This document shows positions 35,413 through 44,583 of a DNA stretch of 50,875 nucleotides, piece after piece (the stretch's first letter is position 1; every line of letters starts with the position of its first letter). The position numbers and the translations under genes are program-made. Origin of the DNA: an uncultured Pelagibacteraceae bacterium (GTDB taxonomy: Bacteria; Pseudomonadota; Alphaproteobacteria; Pelagibacterales; Pelagibacteraceae); assembly GCA_902577285.1 (NCBI GenBank), contig CACGYL010000006.1:1-50875 (forward strand), written 5' to 3'. A model generated the notes under the pieces. It had not been told where the DNA came from, made no database searches, and saw only the letters and a list, made by a program, of their open reading frames with translations.

Positions 35413-36090
35413 TTATTTATCTAGGATTTTTTCGATTAATTGTTTATCACGCTTTGTATCCATGCATTGCCAAAAACCATAGTGCTTAAATGCCATTAAT
35501 TGCTTCTTTTTTGAAAAAATTTCTAGTGGTTCTCTTTCTAAGTATGTTTGATCATTTTTGATATATTTGAATATATCAGGTTCAAAAACAAAAAATCCAC
35601 CGTTTATCCAACCTTCATCTAATTTCGATTTTTCTTTAAAAATTTTTACTTTATTGTGCTTTAATTTTATTGATCCAAACCTTGCTGGTGGTCTGACAGC
35701 TGTCAGTGTAGCAGATTTTTTATGTTTTTTATGAAATTTTAACAATTTTTTAATATTTATATTAGATATTCCATCACCATAAGTTAAAAAAAATCTTTCA
35801 TTTTTTAAATACTTTTTTAATCTTTTTACCCTCCCGCCAGTCATGGTATTTTTTCCTGTATCTATTAAATGGACTTTCCAATTAAAATTTTTTTTTTTAA
35901 AAAATTTTTTAATTACATGTCCTTTATATCCTAATGCAATAAAAAATTCATCAAAACCCATACTACTATAATGCTCCATTATATGAATGAGAATAGGTTT
36001 TTTTTTTATTTTTACCATTGGTTTAGGAATTGTTTTAGTCAATTCTGACATTCTAGTTCCCATACCACCAGCAAGAATTACAACTTTCAT
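35413..36090 (-). CDS. rfbF: Glucose-1-phosphate cytidylyltransferase
   Basis: The 225-residue nucleotidyltransferase has AGGMGTRMSE (7-16), KPMVKI (23-28), GYKGHVIK (54-61), DTGKNTMTGGRVKR (77-90), TYGDGIS (103-109), INGGFFVFEPD and the C-terminal HYGFWQCMDTKRDK. These are the RfbF-specific motifs that distinguish it from UDP- and dTDP-glucose pyrophosphorylases. It makes CDP-glucose from CTP and glucose-1-phosphate. It is about 30 residues shorter than the usual 255 or so, with internal loops trimmed. Its start overlaps the rfbG stop by four bases. Confidence 0.95.
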   Translation of the reverse strand: MKVVILAGGMGTRMSELTKTIPKPMVKIKKKPILIHIMEHYSSMGFDEFFIALGYKGHVIKKFFKKKNFNWKVHLIDTGKNTMTGGRVKRLKKYLKNERFFLTYGDGISNINIKKLLKFHKKHKKSATLTAVRPPARFGSIKLKHNKVKIFKEKSKLDEGWINGGFFVFEPDIFKYIKNDQTYLEREPLEIFSKKKQLMAFKHYGFWQCMDTKRDKQLIEKILDK

Positions 36091-37163
36091 TTTTGTTCTA
36101 CTTTTTTTATATAATCGTTTATTTGTTTAATTGAAAATAAATACATATTTTTTTCTTTTTTATTATATATTTTATACCAATCAGCTACTAATTTTGCACT
36201 TTCATCAATATTTAAAATTGATTTCCATCTTATTTTTTTCTTTGCCTTCGATGAATTTAATTTAAGTAATTTTGACTCAAAAAATTTTCCTTTTTTATTT
36301 ATAATTTTCCATCTAAGCTCAGGAAGATATTTTTTTATTTTATTTAAAAGAAATTCAACATTGTAATTAGAACTCATACTCGGTCCAAAATTAAAAGATT
36401 CACCATGCAATTTATTTTTATAAAGTTTGGATGATAATAATAAGTAACCATAAATAACTTCGATTACATGTTGCCATGGTCTTGTTGATTTTGGGTTCCT
36501 GATAATCAAAGTTCTATTATTTAGATAAGATTTCATAGAATCTGGTACAATTCTATTCGGTGACCAGTCTCCTCCACCAATTACATTTCCAGCTCTGGCA
36601 ATTGCAATATTAATTTTGTTATTACTTTTTAAAAAAAATGATTTTAAATATGACTGAATAACAAATTCTGCTGCTCCTTTCGAAGCACTGTAAGGATCGC
36701 TACCACCAAATATATCTGTTTCTTTATATCCCCTAGAAATCTCTATATTTTTATAACTTTTATCGCTAGTTATAATTACTACAGAAATTTTTTTTTTAAG
36801 ATTTCTTAAAGATTCAAGAATATTCAATGTTCCAATTGTATTTGTGTTCCATGTCTCTAATGGATTTTCAAAAGATTTTTTAACAATAGATTGGGCCGCT
36901 AAATGAAAAATAAAATCTGGTTTAAAGGTTTTAATAATTTTTGAAACTTTTTTATAGTCGCAGATATCAATATATTTTTGTGAAATTTTACTTTTTAGAT
37001 TTAAAATTTCATAGTTTGAAGGATTTGTTGGAACATTTTTTGAAATGCCTAATACTTTTGCACCATTTATTGTAAGCCATAAACAAAGCCAGGATCCCTT
37101 AAAGCCAGTGTTTCCAGTCACTAAAACTTTTCTATTTTTAAAAACTTGAAAATTATTAATCAT
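36087..37163 (-). CDS. rfbG: CDP-glucose 4,6-dehydratase
   Basis: This 358-residue extended SDR has GNTGFKGSWL (17-26), FHLAAQSIV (86-94), ITSDKSYKN (131-139), FGGSDPYSASKGAAE (152-166) with Y158 and K162, and RAGNVIGGGDWS. The KGSWL and GGGDW elements identify RfbG rather than RmlB. It converts CDP-glucose to CDP-4-keto-6-deoxyglucose, the entry to CDP-linked 6-deoxy and 3,6-dideoxy sugars. It sits immediately before rfbF in the operon. No RfbH (3-dehydratase) gene lies in the window. Confidence 0.95.
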   Translation of the reverse strand: MINNFQVFKNRKVLVTGNTGFKGSWLCLWLTINGAKVLGISKNVPTNPSNYEILNLKSKISQKYIDICDYKKVSKIIKTFKPDFIFHLAAQSIVKKSFENPLETWNTNTIGTLNILESLRNLKKKISVVIITSDKSYKNIEISRGYKETDIFGGSDPYSASKGAAEFVIQSYLKSFFLKSNNKINIAIARAGNVIGGGDWSPNRIVPDSMKSYLNNRTLIIRNPKSTRPWQHVIEVIYGYLLLSSKLYKNKLHGESFNFGPSMSSNYNVEFLLNKIKKYLPELRWKIINKKGKFFESKLLKLNSSKAKKKIRWKSILNIDESAKLVADWYKIYNKKEKNMYLFSIKQINDYIKKVEQK

Positions 37164-38082
37164 CTATCGCTTTTAAAATTTGTTCTTTAGTGAATTTTCT
37201 TCTTGGACTACCTATTATTCCTAGATCCTCAATTTTTTCGTTTGAAATTAATTTTTCACATACTTCATGAGACTCTTTTGGTATTGAATTTTTTAGAGAA
37301 TGGAAAAAATCCATATCTTTAAATTCTATATCTTGAAAAAATTTAAACATGCAGTGGGTGATTTCTTTCCTTTCACCATCTATTGGTTTGGAATAATTTT
37401 TGGTTACAACTATTTTGCCATTTTCAGGATGAAAGTAAACACCATCTTTTTTATTTAACCCAAAAAAATTATTTAAGTTTAGCCTATGAATTGTATTTGA
37501 TATAAATTTATTTACACTCGGAAAATTTGAAAATAGTTTTTTTAATTTTTGATTTTTTAGTGGTCTATCAGAACTCCAAATAGCTAAAGTCGCCGAAGTA
37601 GATTGTGGTTGAAAAACAACATGCGCTTGTTCAGAGTCTATAAATTTTACATCTCCTGAAACGTGTTTAAATGAATCCTCAATTTTTAATTTTACAACAT
37701 TATTTTGAATATTTTCATGAGACTTTCTCTTGAAATTAATAGTTTCATATCCTTCACCTAGAATTAAAGCAGTAGATAATAATCTCCATCCATGATGATG
37801 GATGTTATCATGAGTAATATTTATTTCCTTACTCTTTATTGGAGGAAATAAATTTATGGCCACAATAACATCACCTTCTATCAATAAATAAAAAAATAAA
37901 TTTTGAGCATCATTTAGAAAGAAATTCCTTCTTGATATACAATTCTTTAAACAATTAGTAAGAAATTTTTTATCTGAACTCAGATTAAGTATGTAATTAT
38001 TTAATTTATTATGAATTTTGTATTTATTATCATTATTATGAAATTCACTGGCAATATCTTTTAATATAATTGATGACTCCAT
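37156..38082 (-). CDS. Cupin-like protein of unknown function
   Basis: A 308-residue protein from the ATG at 38082, chosen because an earlier in-frame ATG (38148) lies inside the upstream gene. It has a histidine-rich motif ITHDNIHHHGWR (89-100) followed by a beta-rich segment and SEQAHVVFQPQSTSATLAIWSSDR (in parts, about 150-173). This looks like a double-stranded beta-helix with a possible metal site of His91 and His95-97. I cannot name the family. An iron-dependent oxygenase or isomerase role is conceivable. It overlaps the CDP-glucose dehydratase start by eight bases. Confidence 0.62.
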   Translation of the reverse strand: MESSIILKDIASEFHNNDNKYKIHNKLNNYILNLSSDKKFLTNCLKNCISRRNFFLNDAQNLFFYLLIEGDVIVAINLFPPIKSKEINITHDNIHHHGWRLLSTALILGEGYETINFKRKSHENIQNNVVKLKIEDSFKHVSGDVKFIDSEQAHVVFQPQSTSATLAIWSSDRPLKNQKLKKLFSNFPSVNKFISNTIHRLNLNNFFGLNKKDGVYFHPENGKIVVTKNYSKPIDGERKEITHCMFKFFQDIEFKDMDFFHSLKNSIPKESHEVCEKLISNEKIEDLGIIGSPRRKFTKEQILKAIDD

Positions 38083-38095
38083 TATTATTAATTTT

Positions 38096-38863
38096 TTAAA
38101 GTTTAAATTTATTTTTGTTAAAATATAAAATATCTGCAAAAAATACAATTCCTGAGAATAAATTATTGTTAACTGTGTTTAGTCCGACTAATCTAAAATT
38201 ATTTGGAATCAAATATTTCTCTAAATCAGAAAAATTTAAATATTTATCGTATACATTATCTAGCATAATTTCACTTTCTATGGCAGATATAATATTATTT
38301 TTTAATATTTGATTACACCCAGCTAAGACTTTATCCTCAAAACCTTGAGTATCTATTTTTAACAAATCTATTCCATTAATATTTTTTTCTCTGCAATAAT
38401 TGTCTAATGTTATTACTTTTACCTTTTCCTGAGCTTTTGTATAATTTTCCATAGTAGTATTTGCCTGAGAACTTCTTGTTTTAAGCCATTTGGTATTTGT
38501 ATTTAGCTTATTAAATGATGAATTACCTGTTAAAGCAGTAACAAATAGGTTTTGCTCCCCAATGGTTTCGCCGATAGCATAATTATTTAATATAATATTT
38601 TGCTGATTTGAATATTTTTTAAGTAATTTATCATACTCATCTTTAATTGGTTCAAATGCGTGAATTGTTGGCTCTGCAAAAATTTTTTTGAATCTTTCAA
38701 TAGACTGTCCTTGATTTGCACCAACGTCAAATATGACAGGATTTTGCTTAATTTTTATTTTGTAAATTTCATCAAAACTTAAATTTACAATTTCTTTATC
38801 TTTTTTTTTTATTTCTAATCCAAAGAAATTAAATAGATTTTTAATTTTTTTTTTAGCGCTCAT
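38096..38863 (-). CDS. FkbM family methyltransferase
   Basis: This 255-residue SAM-dependent O-methyltransferase has VIFDVGANQGQSIERF (43-58), IHAFEPIKDEYD and, later, LLKIDTQGFEDKVLAG (about 163-178), which are FkbM hallmarks. It probably methylates a sugar hydroxyl. It starts inside the upstream GT-B-like gene by 11 bases. It is one of two FkbM members in the window (see 41994-42854), and they are not near-identical copies. Confidence 0.9.
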   Translation of the reverse strand: MSAKKKIKNLFNFFGLEIKKKDKEIVNLSFDEIYKIKIKQNPVIFDVGANQGQSIERFKKIFAEPTIHAFEPIKDEYDKLLKKYSNQQNIILNNYAIGETIGEQNLFVTALTGNSSFNKLNTNTKWLKTRSSQANTTMENYTKAQEKVKVITLDNYCREKNINGIDLLKIDTQGFEDKVLAGCNQILKNNIISAIESEIMLDNVYDKYLNFSDLEKYLIPNNFRLVGLNTVNNNLFSGIVFFADILYFNKNKFKL

Positions 38864-40235
38864 TCAAAATTTTTTTGATTGGATTATAATTTGGTTTATT
38901 ATAATAAGATTTAGTAAATTTTTGAATTTTATTTAAATAAAATTTATTTTCATTATTTTTAATATGATTTTCTAAATAATGAATTAATTTATCGTCAAAA
39001 TTTATAATGTTTTTTTTATTTATTTCATAAATTGGATCAACTGTTATCTCATTTTTGATACTTAAATAAATTGGAATTAACCCATTATTTATTGCATCTA
39101 TAACTCCTGCCGTCCCTCTATAAAGAATTATATCATTTTTTTTAAAATCATTGAAAATATCATCTTTACTGACTTTTAAATTTTTTATATTTTTTAAGCT
39201 TATATCCAAGAATTTTTCTTGATATAATATTGGATGTAGCCTCAAATTAAATAAAATATTTTTATTATAATTATTTTTGCAAAACTTTAAAAAAATTGAT
39301 AACTCATCGGGTATACCTTCTGGCATAACCAAAATCCTAAATTTATTTTTTTCATCAAAATTGAAATTATTTTTTAAAAAATAATTTTTCTTTTTAATTG
39401 TTCCAATTTGAGATACATGAACCTTTTTTTTAAACTTTTCTTGAAGTTTTTTCTTGTTGTAATTACTAACAGTTAGTATGTGATCAGGTATATAATTGTT
39501 TCCAATTTTTTGAAAAATAGAATTTTGAAATTTTCTGATCACACTGAATTGATAACCTATCAACTTTGTTTTTCGATTGATTTTTTTTATTTCATTACAA
39601 ACTAGTTTTTCATAAGGATTTCCTTCAAATGTAAAAAAAAAATTTTTAGTGTTATTAAATTTTAGAATATTTTTGACTTGACATGCTATTCTTTGGTTAT
39701 CTATTGATGAAATAATATTTCTTAAACTTATTATCTTTAATTTTGTGTGAAATAAGCCTGAATAAATAACTTGAACTAATGTACTTAAATGAAGCCATAA
39801 TTCTTGAAAAAAACCAATATTTTTTGAAAGAATTATATAATTATCAATTTTTTTATTTTTTAACTTTTTTATATCAAAATTAATATGATCGATTAAAATG
39901 ACAAGAACATTCTGATTTCCGATAAAACTAGGTATATCATTAAAATAGAAATCATTTTTAAAATCTAAATTTTCATATGAAACAAGATGAGATAAAATTA
40001 CATTATTAAACGTTTTATTTCTCTTGCCAATCATCTTTTTTTTTGAAAAAAAAATTCTTCTTAAATATTTAAATACAGTAAATTTCCTTTTTAATTTCAA
40101 AGAATAATTTGATTTCATAAAAGATCTTGGAAAATGAGGGCTTAGATATGGTATACCTATAAGTTGAGAATAATTTCTCTGTTTAAGTAAATTCTCAGTA
40201 AATTTATAGAATTTTTTTATCTCGTTTGATTTCAA
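38853..40235 (-). CDS. GT-B-like protein of a surface-polysaccharide family
   Basis: A 460-residue protein with no membrane segment. A FFFTFEGNPYEKLVCNEIKK segment (about 194-213) and YIPDHILTVSNYNKKKL (about 244-260) sit in the middle. The C-terminal domain has LFNLRLHPILY and IILYRGTAGVIDAINNGLIPIYL (in parts, about 355-390), the nucleotide-binding half of GT-B enzymes. Similar architecture recurs at 42865-44577 and 49780-50875. A glycosyl or polyalcohol-phosphate transferase is likely, but the substrate is unknown. It follows the radical SAM gene by four bases. Confidence 0.6.
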   Translation of the reverse strand: MKSNEIKKFYKFTENLLKQRNYSQLIGIPYLSPHFPRSFMKSNYSLKLKRKFTVFKYLRRIFFSKKKMIGKRNKTFNNVILSHLVSYENLDFKNDFYFNDIPSFIGNQNVLVILIDHINFDIKKLKNKKIDNYIILSKNIGFFQELWLHLSTLVQVIYSGLFHTKLKIISLRNIISSIDNQRIACQVKNILKFNNTKNFFFTFEGNPYEKLVCNEIKKINRKTKLIGYQFSVIRKFQNSIFQKIGNNYIPDHILTVSNYNKKKLQEKFKKKVHVSQIGTIKKKNYFLKNNFNFDEKNKFRILVMPEGIPDELSIFLKFCKNNYNKNILFNLRLHPILYQEKFLDISLKNIKNLKVSKDDIFNDFKKNDIILYRGTAGVIDAINNGLIPIYLSIKNEITVDPIYEINKKNIINFDDKLIHYLENHIKNNENKFYLNKIQKFTKSYYNKPNYNPIKKILNER

Positions 40236-40239
40236 GATG

Positions 40240-41241
40240 TTATACTTGTTCTCTATTATTATACTCTGTTAGTATAAAATCCTCACCTGTTCCTAACATA
40301 TTATATAACTTATGATTTTTATCATTAGTCCATACTACGGCTTCGGGATCGTCATACAAAAAATCACAATCTTTACAGTAATCAATTTTATCAAAATCTT
40401 TATTTTCATGTGCTTTTCTCAATTTCTCATACTCTTCACCAAAATAAATATCTTCAAATGAATTCTTATCTAGGTGACCCAAAATACTTTTTTCTTCATT
40501 TGGTGGACCTAATGTTTGACAACATGGGACAATAGCACCAGTTCTACCAAGAGAACCTCCTGCTCTTACTGTTAGCTCAGGTGCAAATGGTCTACCACAA
40601 CTTCTTCGTGCAGTTTTTTCTCTTGGATTAATATTATCATGATTACCACTCCAATTATGCATTTTCCAAATATAAGCAATACTCTCTACCACATTAATTA
40701 CATTTTTTTTATAACTTTCAATTTCTTGATTTATTTTAGAGTTATCTGTAATTAAATGATAAGTACTTATTTGTGTTTTTGCGCTAGTGCTTTTAACGTA
40801 CGATTGAATTTCAGTTAAGTTCGAAAGAATTAAATTAAAATTATCAATATTCATCCATTTTTTGTACAACTCTCTATTATATCCAATAACGCTAAACCTA
40901 ATAAAATCTATACCAGCATTTACGACATCCTTCATAAACTGACCATTTAATCTAGCACCATTACAGTACATAAAACATTTTAAATTTCTTTTTTTTACAG
41001 CTTCGATATACTTTGGAAGATCTTTTGCCATAGTTGGTTCTCCACTACCCTCCAAGTTTATTTGTGGCATCCCATATTTAGGTACAATTTGATCTAAAAT
41101 TCTCTCAAATTCAGAAATTGGCATTTTTCTTGTAAAGCTTTTTCCTCTTCCTGGATTCGTTTGGGGGCACATTTGACAAGTGTAATTACAACCTCCAAAT
41201 ACTTCCATAACTATTCTTTTTAATTCAATTTTATTTTCCAT
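40240..41241 (-). CDS. Radical SAM protein with SPASM-like C-terminus
   Basis: A 333-residue protein with the cluster motif C18-x3-C22-x2-C25 (GCNYTCQMCP), INLEGSGEPTMA (51-62) as the SAM-binding GGE-like region, and a cysteine-rich C-terminal part. That part comprises RRSCGRPF, a CC pair around 240 and YCKDCDF, suggesting auxiliary iron-sulfur clusters. Such enzymes carry out radical-based changes such as epimerisation, dehydrogenation or thioether formation. It is first in the - strand operon and preceded by a possible promoter. Motif conservation is markedly better than in its neighbours. Confidence 0.9.
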   Translation of the reverse strand: MENKIELKRIVMEVFGGCNYTCQMCPQTNPGRGKSFTRKMPISEFERILDQIVPKYGMPQINLEGSGEPTMAKDLPKYIEAVKKRNLKCFMYCNGARLNGQFMKDVVNAGIDFIRFSVIGYNRELYKKWMNIDNFNLILSNLTEIQSYVKSTSAKTQISTYHLITDNSKINQEIESYKKNVINVVESIAYIWKMHNWSGNHDNINPREKTARRSCGRPFAPELTVRAGGSLGRTGAIVPCCQTLGPPNEEKSILGHLDKNSFEDIYFGEEYEKLRKAHENKDFDKIDYCKDCDFLYDDPEAVVWTNDKNHKLYNMLGTGEDFILTEYNNREQV

Positions 41242-41315
41242 GTTTATTTAATTCAGGTATGCAGTTTTGTTATTATGTACTAAAAAAAAAGTAAATTAAG
41301 TTTAATTAATAACAT

Positions 41316-41321
41316 ATTATA
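41316..41321 (-). promoter_or_regulatory. Possible -10 element for the radical SAM operon
   Basis: A perfect TATAAT on the minus strand lies 75 bases before the ATG at 41241 in the 125-base divergent gap. No convincing -35 element stands 16-18 bases upstream, so the call is weak. Confidence 0.3.
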
Positions 41322-41366
41322 GTCAATTTTTATTGTTTTTTAAGATAAAAAGTACAAAATATTAGT

Positions 41367-41993
41367 ATGCATCATAGAATTATCGATAATTTTTTAAGTG
41401 ATGACTTATTTGATTACTTGTGTACATTAAAATTAAATAAAGTAGAAAATAATCAAATCTTTAATCATCATAACAAAATTTCAAAAGATGGTTCTACTGA
41501 AACATCCTGTATATCTGTGGAAAAACTAAAAAAACTAAATTTGGAGTGTCACGATAAAACTATAAATTTACTTAAAGAACTTAGTCCAGAAAAGGCTAAA
41601 CTTTATGATTATTCAGATTTTAACATAATCGAGACTGGTAAAGATTATACTTTTCCGATTCACCGTGATCATATCAATAAATTACTAAGTGGAGTAATTT
41701 ATTTATATCCTGAGAAAAATTTAGGAACAATTCTTTACGATAATAAGAATGGTGAAAATCCAATTGAAATAGATTGGAAACAAAATAGAGGTTTTTTTTT
41801 TAGTAGGAATGAAAATTCCACTTGGCACAGCTATAAAGGTAATGGAAAACAAAATAGGATAGTTTTAGTCTATAATCTTATGACTAATAATACTAAGCTT
41901 GCATGTAAAATAGAGGGTTTAAATTATAATTTTGTTAAGATTAGAGAAGCAGTCAATCCATATTTATATAGATTTTTCAAAAAGTATATATAG
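41367..41993 (+). CDS. 2-oxoglutarate/Fe(II)-dependent oxygenase-like protein
   Basis: This 208-residue protein has the facial-triad pattern of 2OG-Fe(II) oxygenases: H99-R-D101 in PIHRDHINK and H154 in TWHSYKG. Arg164 ten residues later, in NRIVLVYN, is a probable 2-oxoglutarate anchor. The LSGVIYLYP and GTILYD strands fit the jelly-roll fold (prolyl-4-hydroxylase-like). It may hydroxylate a sugar, lipid or protein side chain. The gene diverges from the radical SAM gene and is coupled with no gap to the FkbM gene that follows. Confidence 0.82.
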   Translation: MHHRIIDNFLSDDLFDYLCTLKLNKVENNQIFNHHNKISKDGSTETSCISVEKLKKLNLECHDKTINLLKELSPEKAKLYDYSDFNIIETGKDYTFPIHRDHINKLLSGVIYLYPEKNLGTILYDNKNGENPIEIDWKQNRGFFFSRNENSTWHSYKGNGKQNRIVLVYNLMTNNTKLACKIEGLNYNFVKIREAVNPYLYRFFKKYI

Positions 41994-42854
41994 ATGTTTA
42001 AACATTTTTCCTACTTTTTATATAAAATTTTGAAAATACTAGACTTCATTTTTGAAAAATTATTAAAAAAAAGTTTTTTTTTTTGGTTTATAGAATTTTC
42101 TAATAATGAATCATATAAAATTATTGATATAGAAAGAAAGAAAGTTAAATTTTTTGTACCAAATCAATTGGTTAACTATAGGGTAAATACTTTTTTCACA
42201 AAAGAACCAGAAACCTTAGAATGGATTAAAAATTTTAATGATGATGAAGAAATTATATTTTGGGATATTGGTGCAAATATTGGATTATATTCAATTTATG
42301 CTTCCTTAATTCATAAAAATATAAAAGTATATTCCTTTGAACCATCTACAAGTAATTTAAGAATACTAAGTAGGAATATAAGTATTAATAATTTGGAAAA
42401 TAAAATTTTAATAAATCAGTTTCCATTATCTAAATCTGAAAAGGGCTTTAATTTAATGATGGAAAATGAATTTATGGAAGGTGGAGCACTTCATTCATTT
42501 GGTCTTAAGAAAAATTTTGAAGGCAATATACTAAATCCTAAAAATAATTATATGATTTATGGTTTTAACATTGATTATATTATTAATAATCTTAATTTTG
42601 AAATTCCAAATTATTTAAAAATAGATGTAGATGGTTTAGAACATCAAATTTTAGAAGGTGGTATTAATACATTATCACATAAAAATATAAAAAGTATACT
42701 AATTGAAATAAACGAAAATTATGATGAACAAGAAAAAAAGATAAAATCAATAATGTATGATTTAAATTTTTCGCTTTTAAAAAAAGAACAGTCCAAGTAT
42801 ATTAAACTTTCTAAAGAATTTGAAAAATCATTTAATTATATATATGTAAAATAA
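41994..42854 (+). CDS. FkbM family methyltransferase
   Basis: The 286-residue protein has IIFWDIGANIGLYSIYA (about 88-104), VYSFEPSTSNLRIL and YLKIDVDGLEHQILEGG (about 206-222), the FkbM signature. An N-terminal hydrophobic, aromatic-rich stretch (about 1-35) could bind the membrane. It begins at the base following the oxygenase stop, so the two are probably translated together and may act in sequence (hydroxylation, then O-methylation). Confidence 0.9.
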   Translation: MFKHFSYFLYKILKILDFIFEKLLKKSFFFWFIEFSNNESYKIIDIERKKVKFFVPNQLVNYRVNTFFTKEPETLEWIKNFNDDEEIIFWDIGANIGLYSIYASLIHKNIKVYSFEPSTSNLRILSRNISINNLENKILINQFPLSKSEKGFNLMMENEFMEGGALHSFGLKKNFEGNILNPKNNYMIYGFNIDYIINNLNFEIPNYLKIDVDGLEHQILEGGINTLSHKNIKSILIEINENYDEQEKKIKSIMYDLNFSLLKKEQSKYIKLSKEFEKSFNYIYVK

Positions 42855-42864
42855 AAATGTATTA

Positions 42865-44577
42865 TTAGCTAAATATATTGTTGTTCAGATTTTCTTGATC
42901 CCACAAGATATTATTATTTATAATTATTTTATTTTTTAAGATTTTTTTTAATTCTGAAGCCAAATTATCCTTATTTGCATAAATTATACTCATTTGATCT
43001 AATGGAAAATTAATGTGCTTATAGTTTTTATATTTTGAAAAAATCATGACCTGTTTATTTAAACATAAAGTTTCTTCTATTGATGTAGAGGAAAAACTTA
43101 TTAAACACTTAGCAAGCTTTAGATCATCAAAAAAACTTTTATTATTTGATATATGCACATGCTTATTTTTTTTAAGTTCAATCAATTTAATGAAAGTTTT
43201 TAAATCACATTCAGGGCCTTCACGAAATCTAATTATAAGTTTTATTTTTTTAAATTTAGCAGTTTCATAAATAATAGTTTTTAAATTTTCTACATATTCA
43301 GAATAGTTTTCGTATATCCATGGCCATTTATTAAGTGATTTTGGAGTGCTCGCATGTAGAAAAGTAAATTCGTCCTTTGGATATTTACTTATTAGTTTAT
43401 TTTTACCGTACAAAATTGGTGAGGATTTATAAATTTTTGTGTCATTTTGGAAGTATTTAATTGCGTTAAATGAAATTTTAGACTGAGATACTACATGACT
43501 TGCTAAGTTTGAAAATATTAATCCTCTTCCACAAATCTTTAATACAAAATCAGAGATTTCACTATCAGGCTCAGATACCGAGCCATGCGGCACAAGAATT
43601 ACATCAATATTTTTTTGTTTACATAAATTTGCTAAAACTGTTGCAACACCAAAGCGTAATTGGTCGACGAAAACTTTATCTAATGAGCTCTTGTTAATTA
43701 ATTTTTCAATTGAATTTTTTATTTTTGTTTGTCTAACGCAATAATCTTTGAGAATTTTAAATATAATATCTTTAAAAATATCAATATTATTATCTTTAAA
43801 ACTGAAAACAAAATTCTTTAGTTTATCATTAATTATGTTGCTTGTTAAATAATTTTCTTCAGGAAAAAAAATAAATTTTTTGTTTTTTTTTAAAATATTA
43901 AAATACGTGAAAAAATTTGAAATTATATGATAAAATTTAAAATCATTTATCACCTTTATTTCAAATATACTTTTGCCTTTAGAGAAAAGTTTTACTTTTT
44001 TTGATAACAATGATCCAACAACAATAATTTTTTTTTTTGAATTAGAATAACAAAATAAATTATTTAATTTTATTAAATAACTTTTAATTAAAGAAATTGA
44101 CTTTGGTTTTACATACTGAAAAAAACCTTGATTTTTTTTTTCTATTATTTTTTGGATAAGTTGGTAAGAAAAATCGTTTAAATTATCAAATTTTTTAATC
44201 TTATTATTTTTTATTAAGCAAAAGTTCTTAAATTTTTTAATATTTTCAACTAAATATATAAAAGAAAAAATAGATACAAAAAAAATATTATGAATATTCT
44301 CAATGAGACCTTCATCAATACCATTTAGTTTATTTTCATTATTTTCAAATTCTTTATAAATTTTTTTTGCTGATATAATTATTTCTTGCTGTATTTTTAA
44401 ATTCTCAATTTCATCAAAACCGTAAATTTGATACTTATCTTTATTAATTAAAATTTTTTCTAGACCAGGTGAAAATAAGTATATTTTTTTGACCTGATTT
44501 TTTTCTATTTTATTAAGTTCTTCAACATCATCTTTATCATAAAGAACCAAAATGTATTCTTTCTCTGATATATTCAT
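42865..44577 (-). CDS. GT-B-like protein, putative surface carbohydrate transferase
   Basis: A 570-residue protein of two soluble domains. The N-terminal half is not recognised. The C-terminal half has DVILVPHGSVSEPDSE (about 325-340), EFTFLHASTPKS, LIIRFREGPECD and CLISFSSTSIEETL (about 500-513). This is the layout of GT-B transferases of the capsule/polysialyltransferase kind, where a P-H-G-S loop and a final S-S-T/S-E site bind the nucleotide. It is the last gene of the 50875-42865 run, six bases after the formyltransferase gene. Confidence 0.6.
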   Translation of the reverse strand: MNISEKEYILVLYDKDDVEELNKIEKNQVKKIYLFSPGLEKILINKDKYQIYGFDEIENLKIQQEIIISAKKIYKEFENNENKLNGIDEGLIENIHNIFFVSIFSFIYLVENIKKFKNFCLIKNNKIKKFDNLNDFSYQLIQKIIEKKNQGFFQYVKPKSISLIKSYLIKLNNLFCYSNSKKKIIVVGSLLSKKVKLFSKGKSIFEIKVINDFKFYHIISNFFTYFNILKKNKKFIFFPEENYLTSNIINDKLKNFVFSFKDNNIDIFKDIIFKILKDYCVRQTKIKNSIEKLINKSSLDKVFVDQLRFGVATVLANLCKQKNIDVILVPHGSVSEPDSEISDFVLKICGRGLIFSNLASHVVSQSKISFNAIKYFQNDTKIYKSSPILYGKNKLISKYPKDEFTFLHASTPKSLNKWPWIYENYSEYVENLKTIIYETAKFKKIKLIIRFREGPECDLKTFIKLIELKKNKHVHISNNKSFFDDLKLAKCLISFSSTSIEETLCLNKQVMIFSKYKNYKHINFPLDQMSIIYANKDNLASELKKILKNKIIINNNILWDQENLNNNIFS

Positions 44578-44583
44578 AATAAT

